A stretch of 64,000 nt of DNA, taken from positions 62,001 to 126,000 of the forward strand of contig NZ_CP097128.1 in assembly GCF_023330685.1 (NCBI RefSeq), written 5' to 3'. Below, piece after piece: positions 26,584 through 33,022 of this stretch. Within the stretch, counting starts at the first letter, position 1; each line of letters starts with the position of its first letter. Both the position numbers and the translations under genes were made by a program. The DNA is from Conexibacter sp. DBS9H8 (GTDB lineage Bacteria > Actinomycetota > Thermoleophilia > Solirubrobacterales > Solirubrobacteraceae). The notes below the pieces were generated by a model. The model was not told the origin of the DNA, ran no database searches, and was given only the letters and a program-made list of their open reading frames with translations.

Positions 26584-27420
26584 TCAGCCGCCGGGAGCCG
26601 GAGGCTGGGCGGCCCGGTCGCGCAACTCGACACAGAGCCGTTCACGGTCGGTTCGGAACCCGGCGACGACTCCGGCGAGGACCTTCTCCGCGCTCTTGGG
26701 ATCGTTGGCGGGGAGCGGGGCGGCGATCAGTTCGAGCCGGTGCGCGGTGCTCGCGATGGCAACGTTGACGATACCGTCGGCGGCATCCTCGAGGTAACGG
26801 GCGATCGCATCGTTGGCGGTCCGTAGGTCCGAGAGGGTCGTGATCGAGAAGTGGGACGCGGCGGCGATCGCCTGTACGGTCCGACCGAGCACGTACCGGG
26901 CAACTGCCACCGGAGTGAGAGAGATGAGGACCTCGTCACTGGCCCGCGCGACCGTCGCCGGAGCCGCGGCGCGAGCGTGCTGATGGGCGGTGAGGGCGCC
27001 GTCGACCCCGCCGGGCTGGTCGGTCGCCGCACGGCGGAAGAACATCCGCACCTCCGTGCCCCCCTCCTCGGGGCGACGAAACTCCGATTGGCTGGCGAGC
27101 GCGCTGATGACGGCGAGCCCGAGCCCCATCCGGTCCTCCCCGCCCGAGATCCGGCGCAGACCGCTGCCCTCGTCACGCACGCTCACGCTGACACCGTGCG
27201 CGGTGACGGCGATCTCCGTGACGAGCGGCCCGCTCCCCCCCTCGTAGGCGTGCAGAGCGACGTTGTTGCACGCCTCACTGAGCGCGGTCTTCAGATCGGA
27301 GGTGAGTTCGTCCCCGAGACCGACCGCGTCCGCGATGCCGCTCAGGGCCGCACGGACGAGAGCAACGTTCTCAGGAAGACTCTCGAGGTCGAGCCGCACC
27401 GTGACGGGCTGATGAATCAC
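26584..27420 (-). CDS. ATP-binding anti-sigma factor (RsbW-like) with degenerate second half
   Basis: 278 residues. The N-terminal half (about 5-135) is a GHKL ATPase/kinase domain: DLKTALSEACNNVALHAYE is the N-box with Glu and Asn, VSVRDEGSGL the G1 box, and MGLGLAVISALAS the G2 box. That is the RsbW/SpoIIAB fold that sequesters sigma and phosphorylates the STAS antagonist. The C-terminal half (about 165-275: ISLTPVAVARYVLGRTVQAIAAASHFSITTLSDLRTANDAIARYLED...) resembles the front part of a second such domain but lacks the N-box and glycine loops. The tandem arrangement is unusual. Starts opposite to the 27521 gene. Confidence 0.85.
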   Translation of the reverse strand: MIHQPVTVRLDLESLPENVALVRAALSGIADAVGLGDELTSDLKTALSEACNNVALHAYEGGSGPLVTEIAVTAHGVSVSVRDEGSGLRRISGGEDRMGLGLAVISALASQSEFRRPEEGGTEVRMFFRRAATDQPGGVDGALTAHQHARAAAPATVARASDEVLISLTPVAVARYVLGRTVQAIAAASHFSITTLSDLRTANDAIARYLEDAADGIVNVAIASTAHRLELIAAPLPANDPKSAEKVLAGVVAGFRTDRERLCVELRDRAAQPPAPGG

Positions 27421-27480
27421 GATTCTTATCTACCCCTCTTTGGTCCGGCGAATCCCGGCCTGGTGCAGGCATGTCAATCG

Positions 27481-27505
27481 GTTTACTGCCGCCACCGGCG
27501 GGTAC
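27481..27505 (+). promoter_or_regulatory. Sigma-B/F-like promoter upstream of the 27521 gene
   Basis: GTTTAC (27481-27486), 13-bp spacer, GGGTAC (27500-27505), ending 15 bp before the ATG. A close match to the GTTTxx-N13-GGGTAx form. Confidence 0.55.
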
Positions 27506-27520
27506 CTCGCTTCGGTAGCC

Positions 27521-27892
27521 ATGCTACGCAAAACCCGAATCCGAAGCATTTACCGCGTTCCGCGCGGTGTGGCGGCTCCGGAGACCGCGCGGCACATCAC
27601 CGAGCGGGAACTGGATGAGACGCGGTTTCCCGAAACCGCGGAAAGCGCCCGCCTCCTGCTCAGCGAGATCATGTCCGAGCGGCTCGGTGATCCCGAGACG
27701 CCCGAGCCACCGCTCACCGTCGACGTTCGGCGCTCGGCCGGCCGGCACCGCTGGTCGGTGATCGACCGCGGACGGCCCCAGGTGCCCGCCGGGATGCGCT
27801 CGACCGCGCTCGATCAGATCGCCGACGCGTGGGGCGTGAGCCGGCGGGCGGGTCTCACCCGGACCTGGTTTGAGCTGAGAAGCCGTCGCTGA
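27521..27892 (+). CDS. Degenerate GHKL ATPase-like protein of the stress locus
   Basis: 123 residues from ATG at 27521. The segment FPETAESARLLLSEIMSERLGDPE occupies the place of helix 1 and the N-box of RsbW-type ATPases, VDVRRSAGRHRWSVIDRGRPQV the central strands and G1 region, and ALDQIADAWGVSRRAGLTRTWFELRSR the C-terminal strand, matching the typical ...LLDxLAxxWGxxxxxxGkxVWFEL ending of actinobacterial anti-sigma ATPases. The N-box Asn and the glycine-rich ATP lid are missing, so it may bind a partner without kinase activity. Preceded by a sigma-B/F-like promoter, so probably a member of the regulon it regulates. Confidence 0.6.
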   Translation: MLRKTRIRSIYRVPRGVAAPETARHITERELDETRFPETAESARLLLSEIMSERLGDPETPEPPLTVDVRRSAGRHRWSVIDRGRPQVPAGMRSTALDQIADAWGVSRRAGLTRTWFELRSRR

Positions 27893-27984
27893 CGCAAACC
27901 GCCCGGGGCCACCACTTTCAGAAGCGGGTCGGTCCCGCCGGCACGAACGCCGGCGGGGCTCCACGCGAACGGCTGGAAATCGAT

Positions 27985-28779
27985 TCAGAGGTCGACGGGA
28001 TCGGCGGCCGCCGCGGCCAGCCGGTCGAGAGAGCTGCGCAGAATCCGCGACACCTGCATCTGGGAGACGCCGATCTCACGGGCGATCTCCGACTGGGTGC
28101 GATCTTCAATGAAGCGGAGAGCGAGGACGCGCTTCTCACGTTCGGTGAGCTGCTCGGCCGCTTGGGCGATCGTCGCCCCCAGCTCGATCCGCTCGAAGCT
28201 CGCGTCGATCTCCCCGAGACTGTCGCCGAGACGGCTCGACTCATCGTCTCCCTCCGTCGGGGCCTCAAAGGAGAGCGGTTTGTGCGCGTGTCCGGCATCG
28301 AGGGCCTCGAGGACGTCCTCGACCGGGACCTCAAGGAACCCGGCGACCTCCTGGAAGCTCGGCGGCCGTCCGGTGCGGGCCGTCAGCTCGCGCTGGGCCT
28401 GGTCGACCTTGAGGGAGAGCTCCTGGACGCGGCGAGGGACGTGAACGACCCATCCGCAATCACGGAAGTAGCGCTTGAGCTCACCGAGGATCGTCGGCAC
28501 GGCAAAGGACTGGAAGGTGATCCCCCGGCTCGTATCGAACCGGTCGATCGCCTTGACGAGCCCCATGCTCGCAACCTGCTTGAGATCGTCGATCGGCTCA
28601 TGCGGCCCGCGGTAGCGGTAGGCGAGCTTGTTCGCCAGCGGCAGGTACCGCCGGACGAGTTGCTCACGGGCGTGACGGTCACCGCGCGTCTGCCAGGCGG
28701 CGAAGAGCTCATTGACCGGGCGCGTCGCCAGTGCGGCGCCACGATCGATCGTTCCGTTGGACATCGTTCCGTTGGACAT
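27985..28779 (-). CDS. RNA polymerase sigma factor, SigB/SigF/SigG family
   Basis: 264 residues if started at the ATG 28777-28779. Region 2 (about 30-110): EQLVRRYLPLANKLAYRYRGPHEPIDDLKQVASMGLVKAIDRFDTSRGITFQSFAVPTILGELKRYFRDCGWVVHVPRRVQEL. Region 3 (about 115-180) and region 4 (about 200-258: LTEREKRVLALRFIEDRTQSEIAREIGVSQMQVSRILRSSLDRL) are complete. The family drives general stress or sporulation genes and is held by RsbW-like anti-sigma factors, as found here. The in-frame ATG at 28789-28791 overlaps a GGGTAT -10 element, so the internal ATG is preferred. The N-terminus contains the duplicated MSNGT pentapeptide. Confidence 0.93.
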   Translation of the reverse strand: MSNGTMSNGTIDRGAALATRPVNELFAAWQTRGDRHAREQLVRRYLPLANKLAYRYRGPHEPIDDLKQVASMGLVKAIDRFDTSRGITFQSFAVPTILGELKRYFRDCGWVVHVPRRVQELSLKVDQAQRELTARTGRPPSFQEVAGFLEVPVEDVLEALDAGHAHKPLSFEAPTEGDDESSRLGDSLGEIDASFERIELGATIAQAAEQLTEREKRVLALRFIEDRTQSEIAREIGVSQMQVSRILRSSLDRLAAAAADPVDL

Positions 28780-28789
28780 AAGGTGAGTC

Positions 28790-28814
28790 ATACCCCTTCG
28801 TTCGCGGTTCAAAC
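28790..28814 (-). promoter_or_regulatory. Sigma-B/F-like promoter of the sigma factor gene (autoregulation)
   Basis: On the minus strand GTTTGA (28809-28814), 13-bp spacer, GGGTAT (28790-28795), i.e. GTTT-N15-GGGTAT, a perfect sigma-F style promoter. The -10 overlaps the first in-frame ATG, so transcription would start just before the ATG at 28779, giving a nearly leaderless mRNA. It implies that the sigma factor transcribes its own gene. Confidence 0.65.
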
Positions 28815-28829
28815 ATTTTCTCCGCCGCG

Positions 28830-28855
28830 GTTTAGCGGGAGAGAAAGCTGGGAAT
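28830..28855 (+). promoter_or_regulatory. Sigma-B/F-like promoter of the 28870 gene
   Basis: GTTTAG (28830-28835), 14-bp spacer, GGGAAT (28850-28855), 14 bp before the ATG at 28870. It is divergent from, and 15 bp away from, the promoter of the sigma gene. Confidence 0.6.
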
Positions 28856-28869
28856 CCGCCCCAACCAGG

Positions 28870-29436
28870 ATGGAGCTTCAACTTATCAACATCGTCGAGC
28901 GTCTCAGGTTGGATGTGTGCGAGCAGACGCAAGCATTCGTTCTGCTCGAGGCCGGGCGACTCCGGTGCGAGCGTCTCACTGACACGGTCGGCTGCGCCTC
29001 CGACGCCGGGTCCTCGGACCCCGTGAGCGGCGCCGCGCTCCTCGACATCCATTGGGAGCTCGGAATGGCCGGGTACGTCCTCAGTGACCCGCTCAGCGCT
29101 GAGATCCGGCGCCGGTGCACCGGCCTGGCGCGCGAGATGATCGCCGCCGCCCCGATCCTCGTGACGCGATCGACGGGTACAGCCACGGCCGAGGACGCGC
29201 CTGCGTCCGCGCCAGACGCAGGCCTTGGACCGGTCCTCGCGCAAATGTTCTCCGATGCGATCGCCGCCTCGGATGCGCTCGCGCGCACCCTCGCGGACGA
29301 GCGCCTTGACGACACCGTGCGTGACCGGCTCTACCTTGTGCATGCGCACGTGATGGCCGCATGTGAGCGGCTCGACGAGGCGCTGACCGCCCTTGAGCTG
29401 GCCGCCACCGACCGTGCCGCCGGTCAGGTCAGTTGA
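28870..29436 (+). CDS. Hypothetical protein in the stress locus
   Basis: 188 residues from ATG at 28870; the frame is open to 28162 but that part is antisense to the sigma gene. No family recognised. It reads as helix (MELQLINIVERLRLDVCEQTQAFVLLEAGRLRCERLTDTVG), a middle part with IHWELGMAGYVLSDPLSAEIRRRCTGLAREMI, a short Ala/Pro/Thr linker, and a C-terminal helical pair FSDAIAASDALARTLADERLDDTVRDRLYLVHAHVMAACERLDEALTALELAA. Four Cys, no membrane segment. Position between the sigma gene and the phosphatase, and a sigma-B/F-type promoter, suggest a regulatory or sensory accessory. Its end overlaps the convergent phosphatase by 8 bp. Confidence 0.65.
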   Translation: MELQLINIVERLRLDVCEQTQAFVLLEAGRLRCERLTDTVGCASDAGSSDPVSGAALLDIHWELGMAGYVLSDPLSAEIRRRCTGLAREMIAAAPILVTRSTGTATAEDAPASAPDAGLGPVLAQMFSDAIAASDALARTLADERLDDTVRDRLYLVHAHVMAACERLDEALTALELAATDRAAGQVS

Positions 29437-30628
29437 GGCGGACGACGAGCAGCGCGACGTCATCGTTAAGCGGCCCACCGTTGAGTGCCTCGACACGATC
29501 GAGCAGGGCGTCCGGAGCGGCACGCCAGAGCGCATCGGGGCCGGTCCCAGCAAGCAGCTCGACGAGCCCGGTCAGCTCGAGCCGCTCGGCACGGCCGTTG
29601 ACGTGGCCCTCATAGAGACCGTCGGAGAACAGCATCAGGGCCCAGCGATGGCCGAGGTCGACCTGGTCGACCGCCCATCCGGGCGGAAGGCCAAGCCCGA
29701 GCGGGGGCCCGCCCGGTTGCCCGGTCATGATCTGGATCGCGCCGTCTCGCTCAAGCAGGGGTGACGGGTGTCCGGCGAGGGAGACCCTCGCCTGGCTCGC
29801 GGTGAGGTCGATCTCCACGCTCGCGACCGTCGCGAAGATGTGGTCGGCATGGCGTTCCCGAGCCGCGATCCGATCGAGGGTGTGGAGGATCTGATCGTGC
29901 GGGGTGCCGGCGAGCACGAGCGTGCGCCAGGCGATCCGGAGCACAACCCCGAGGGCCGCCTCGTCCGCGCCGTGCCCACAGACGTCGCCGAGGACGAGGT
30001 TGAGGGTGTGAGGGCTGCGCTGCACGACGTCGAAGAAATCCCCGCCGAGCACCATCCTCCGGTCACCGGGGCGATATCCGCTGCGGGTCGCGATCCGCGG
30101 CTCTGAGACGATGAAGCGAGGGATGAGCCCACGCTGAATCCGGGCCGCCTCCGCGCTCTGGGAGCGCAGGGCGGCGGTCGCACGCTGGAAGCCGGCGGTC
30201 TGCTCGAGCTGGATCGAGCGCCGGACGACCCGCGCGACCTCACCGGACTCGATCCGATCACGGAGCAGGAAGTCGCGGGCACCGGCGGCGACAAGCGCCT
30301 CACCGGCGGCCCGATCGGCGGTGACGGCGACGACGGGAACGTGCGCGGTGATCGAGCGTATCTCATCGAGCAGGTGCCGCCACGGCAGCGCCACGTCGGT
30401 GACGCTCACCTCGACGATCACGCACGCCAGTCCGCGTCCGAGCTGCTCACTGAGCGCCGGCAGGGTCCCGACCCGCTGCACCTCGAAGTCCGGCCACAGC
30501 GCGACGAGGATCCGGCTCAGCTCATCCGCGACAGCCCCGGAGTCGGCCAGCAACGCGAGGCGGCGCGGCGGGAGCGCCGGCGGGGCGACGGCGGCATCGG
30601 CGAACGTCTGCAGAGGATCGACGATCAC
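29429..30628 (-). CDS. PP2C-type phosphatase (SpoIIE/RsbU-like) with receiver-like N-terminus
   Basis: 399 residues from GTG at 30626-30628 (VIVDPLQTF); the upstream frame to 30682 overlaps the divergent gene. The N-terminal ~125 residues resemble a response-regulator receiver: RLALLADSGAVADELSRIL, ACVIVEVSVTD, VPVVAVTADRAAGEALVAAGARDFLLRD; the phospho-acceptor Asp is replaced (VIVEVS). A coiled linker precedes the SpoIIE domain (about 185-398) with metal ligands in VLGGDFFDVV, LVLGDVCGHGADEA, LMLFSDGLYEG and LNDDVALLVV. It would dephosphorylate the STAS antagonist and so activate the sigma factor. The modified receiver suggests a signal other than phosphorylation. Confidence 0.9.
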   Translation of the reverse strand: MIVDPLQTFADAAVAPPALPPRRLALLADSGAVADELSRILVALWPDFEVQRVGTLPALSEQLGRGLACVIVEVSVTDVALPWRHLLDEIRSITAHVPVVAVTADRAAGEALVAAGARDFLLRDRIESGEVARVVRRSIQLEQTAGFQRATAALRSQSAEAARIQRGLIPRFIVSEPRIATRSGYRPGDRRMVLGGDFFDVVQRSPHTLNLVLGDVCGHGADEAALGVVLRIAWRTLVLAGTPHDQILHTLDRIAARERHADHIFATVASVEIDLTASQARVSLAGHPSPLLERDGAIQIMTGQPGGPPLGLGLPPGWAVDQVDLGHRWALMLFSDGLYEGHVNGRAERLELTGLVELLAGTGPDALWRAAPDALLDRVEALNGGPLNDDVALLVVRLN

Positions 30629-30655
30629 GGGGACAAAGCGGCAGCATAGGGAGTT

Positions 30656-31117
30656 ATGTACGCGTCCGTGTTCTTTGGTCACATCCTCGGCGTGCTGGCG
30701 CTCTTCTCCGGACTGGCGATCGCCGGCACGGCATTCTCGGCGGCCCGCGGCCGCGACACGGCGAGAGACGTCGCGCTGCTGCTCGGCCTGAGCCGGATCG
30801 GCGTCCTGCTCGTCGCCGGCGGAACCCTACTGGCCGGACTCTGCGGCCTCTGGCTCGTCCACCTCGGTCGGTGGGGATACGGGTCGGGCTGGGTCGACGC
30901 CTCCTTCGCCCTGTTCGCAGCCGCCCTCACCCTCGGCGGGCTCGGCGGACGGACCCCGCGACAGGCCCGTGTCCTGGCGGTCACACTCGCGGCGCAGAGT
31001 GAGGCGGTCACCCCGGAACTGCGGGCGCTGCTCGAGCACCGGGCGACCCGCTGGACGAACACCGTCGCGTTCGCGCTGATGGTGGCGATCGTCGCCGACA
31101 TGTGCTTCAAGCCCTGA
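30656..31117 (+). CDS. DUF2269-like integral membrane protein
   Basis: 153 residues with four hydrophobic helices: FFGHILGVLALFSGLAIAGTAFSAA, RIGVLLVAGGTLLAGLCGLWLVHLG, GWVDASFALFAAALTLGGLGG and WTNTVAFALMVAIVADMCFKP. The spacing and motifs (HxxGVLALFSGLA, GxWLVxLGRWGYGxGW) resemble the DUF2269 group of small bacterial membrane proteins. An AGGGAG site precedes the ATG at 30656. It is divergent from the phosphatase gene; a functional link is not shown. Confidence 0.7.
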   Translation: MYASVFFGHILGVLALFSGLAIAGTAFSAARGRDTARDVALLLGLSRIGVLLVAGGTLLAGLCGLWLVHLGRWGYGSGWVDASFALFAAALTLGGLGGRTPRQARVLAVTLAAQSEAVTPELRALLEHRATRWTNTVAFALMVAIVADMCFKP

Positions 31118-31162
31118 GCCCGAAGTGGCCGGGGCCCCGGCCACGTCTGCCACCCTCACCCG

Positions 31163-32641
31163 GTGCCCTCGCCCGCGACGGTCATCCGCTCACGCCTCCC
31201 CGGCGGCCGCGATGCCGGCCTGCTGCTGAGCGCCCGGGTGCTGATGAGCGCCCAGCGCGCCCTCGTCGGGGTGATCGTGCCGATCTACCTCGCGCGGCGC
31301 GGGTTCTCGGCAACCGAGTTGGGAGTGCTGTTCTCGGTGATCGCGATCGTGGCTGCGCTGATGAGCACGGCGATCGGGCTTGCCGCCGACCGGATCGGAC
31401 GGCGGGTGTTCGTCGTCTCGGTCCCCCTGCTGGCGGCCGGCGCCGGGCTCGTCTTCGCTCTCTCCGACGTCACCGCCGTCCTCTTTCTTGCGGCGGCGCT
31501 CGGCAGCTTCGGCCGTGGCGCGGGTGCCGGTGGGGGCCAGATCGGCCCCTACCAGCCCGCCGAACAGGCACTGCTCGCCGAGAAGGTCGGCTCGGAGTCC
31601 GACCGCAACCGGCTGTTCGGCTTCATCGCCTCCGCGAGCGCGGTCGGCGGGCTCGTCGGCTCGGCGCTCGCGATCACCCCGCTCACCTCCCCGACCGGCC
31701 CGGGAGTCGGCGCCGCGACCTATCGCCCCGTGTTCCTCGCCGCCGCCGCCCTCGCGCTGCTCGCCTCCCTGTGCGCCCTTCCGGTCCGTGAACAGCCCGC
31801 GAACCCGGGGCCCGCGCCCCCACCCGCGCCCGGTTCCCGCCGGCGGCTCACAGGCCGCCGGCGGGCCCAGCGGCCCGCCCGGCTCTCGACCCGGTCACGC
31901 ACCCTGATCTACCGCCTCGCCCTCACCAACGGGGTCAACGGCGCCGCCGTCGGGCTGTTCGGCCCGTTCATCACCTACTGGCTCTACCGCCGTTACGGGG
32001 CCGGCCCGGTGGCGATCGGGACGCTCTACACGATCGCGAACCTCGTGACGATCGCGACCAACCAGCTCGCCGCCCCGATCGCAGGTCGGCACGGGACGGT
32101 TCGGACCGTCGTCGTGGTCCGGATCCTCCAGGCCCTCGCCCTGCCGCTGCTCGCGCTGATGCCCTCCCTCGCCACCGCCGGCGCCCTCTACACCGCCCGG
32201 CTCGTCGTTCAGAGGATCGGGCTCGCGCTGCGCCAGTCCTTCGTGATGGGTGCGGCCCCGCCGTCCGAGCGGGCGCGGGTCGCCGCGCTCTCCCAGCTCC
32301 CCACCCAGGCGATCTCCGCGGTCTCCCCGACCCTCTCGGGCTACCTGTTCGACGAGGTGAGTCTCGCGGCGCCGTTCGTCATCGCCGGTGTGCTCCAGCT
32401 CGCCAACGCGCTGCTGTTTCAGTACTTCTTCGGCCGGCCGGCCGCCGGCGAGTCCGCCGCAAGGCCCCGCTCAGGTGACGTGGCTGAAGGTGACGAACAC
32501 GAGCAGGGTGACGAAGACGCAGCTCACAGCGAGAAGCCGGACCCGTTCGGTCAGCGGCTGCCGACCCCGCAACAGCCAGGCGCTGAGCCTGATCAGAATG
32601 AGTTCGTCGAACGTGGCGGTGAGATCGGGAATCCTGGGTGA
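31163..32641 (+). CDS. MFS transporter with hydrophilic C-terminal tail
   Basis: 492 residues from GTG at 31163. Twelve helices are readable: SARVLMSAQRALVGVIVPIYLARRGFSATELGVLFSVIAIVAALMSTAIGLAADRIGRRVFVVSVPLLAAGAG carries MFS motif A (GLAADRIGRR). The second half begins near LTNGVNGAAVGLFGPFITYWLYRRYG and ends at FVIAGVLQLANALLFQYFFGRP (about residue 430). The last 58 residues (from about 32466) are charged low-complexity and antisense to the next gene, overlapping it by 171 bp. Such a long convergent overlap is unusual; a sequence error or frameshift near the stop could explain it. Substrate unknown. Confidence 0.85.
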   Translation: MPSPATVIRSRLPGGRDAGLLLSARVLMSAQRALVGVIVPIYLARRGFSATELGVLFSVIAIVAALMSTAIGLAADRIGRRVFVVSVPLLAAGAGLVFALSDVTAVLFLAAALGSFGRGAGAGGGQIGPYQPAEQALLAEKVGSESDRNRLFGFIASASAVGGLVGSALAITPLTSPTGPGVGAATYRPVFLAAAALALLASLCALPVREQPANPGPAPPPAPGSRRRLTGRRRAQRPARLSTRSRTLIYRLALTNGVNGAAVGLFGPFITYWLYRRYGAGPVAIGTLYTIANLVTIATNQLAAPIAGRHGTVRTVVVVRILQALALPLLALMPSLATAGALYTARLVVQRIGLALRQSFVMGAAPPSERARVAALSQLPTQAISAVSPTLSGYLFDEVSLAAPFVIAGVLQLANALLFQYFFGRPAAGESAARPRSGDVAEGDEHEQGDEDAAHSEKPDPFGQRLPTPQQPGAEPDQNEFVERGGEIGNPG

Positions 32642-33022
32642 CTCGGGGTGGCCGAGGTCGGGCCCGAGCGGCAGCCCGACCGTCCGGGACAGAACCCAGA
32701 CGACGACGACCCCGAGGCTGAGGAACTGGCCGACGCTGAGCACCCGGCGTCCGCCCCCGGTCGCGATGAGCAGCGCGCTCCAGCCGCTCTGGGCGAGCGC
32801 GAGGGCGATGAAGGTGAGGCCATAGAGAAGCGATTCGTTGATGTGCCCGATCGCGGCGGAGGCATGGAGGACGGCGATCGACCCCGACAGCGTGGCGAGG
32901 ATGATGATGTCGACGCGACGCTGCTCCCGTTCGTCGACCGCACCGGGAGCGGCGACGGTCGCCACGGGGCTCCGAGAGGCATCCGAGCCCGCGGCGGGAC
33001 GAGGCGGCGCGGTGAGACTCAC
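32471..33022 (-). CDS. Hypothetical integral membrane protein
   Basis: 183 residues with about four helices after a Pro/Ala-rich N-terminus: VDIIILATLSGSIAVLHASAAIGHI, LLYGLTFIALALAQSGWSALLIATGG, VLSVGQFLSLGVVVVWVLSRTVGLPLG and VRLLAVSCVFVTLLVFVTFSHV. The first ATG overlaps the stop of the diguanylate cyclase gene by 4 bp, so it is translated from the same mRNA and may be a membrane partner of the cyclase. No family recognised with certainty. Its last 57 codons are antisense to the MFS tail. Confidence 0.72.
   Translation of the reverse strand: MSLTAPPRPAAGSDASRSPVATVAAPGAVDEREQRRVDIIILATLSGSIAVLHASAAIGHINESLLYGLTFIALALAQSGWSALLIATGGGRRVLSVGQFLSLGVVVVWVLSRTVGLPLGPDLGHPESPRIPDLTATFDELILIRLSAWLLRGRQPLTERVRLLAVSCVFVTLLVFVTFSHVT

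Noticed and set aside
27985-29553. 522-residue version of the sigma factor
   Set aside because: The first 250 residues are antisense to the 188-aa gene and cross two promoter elements. Sigma regions begin only after MSNGT.
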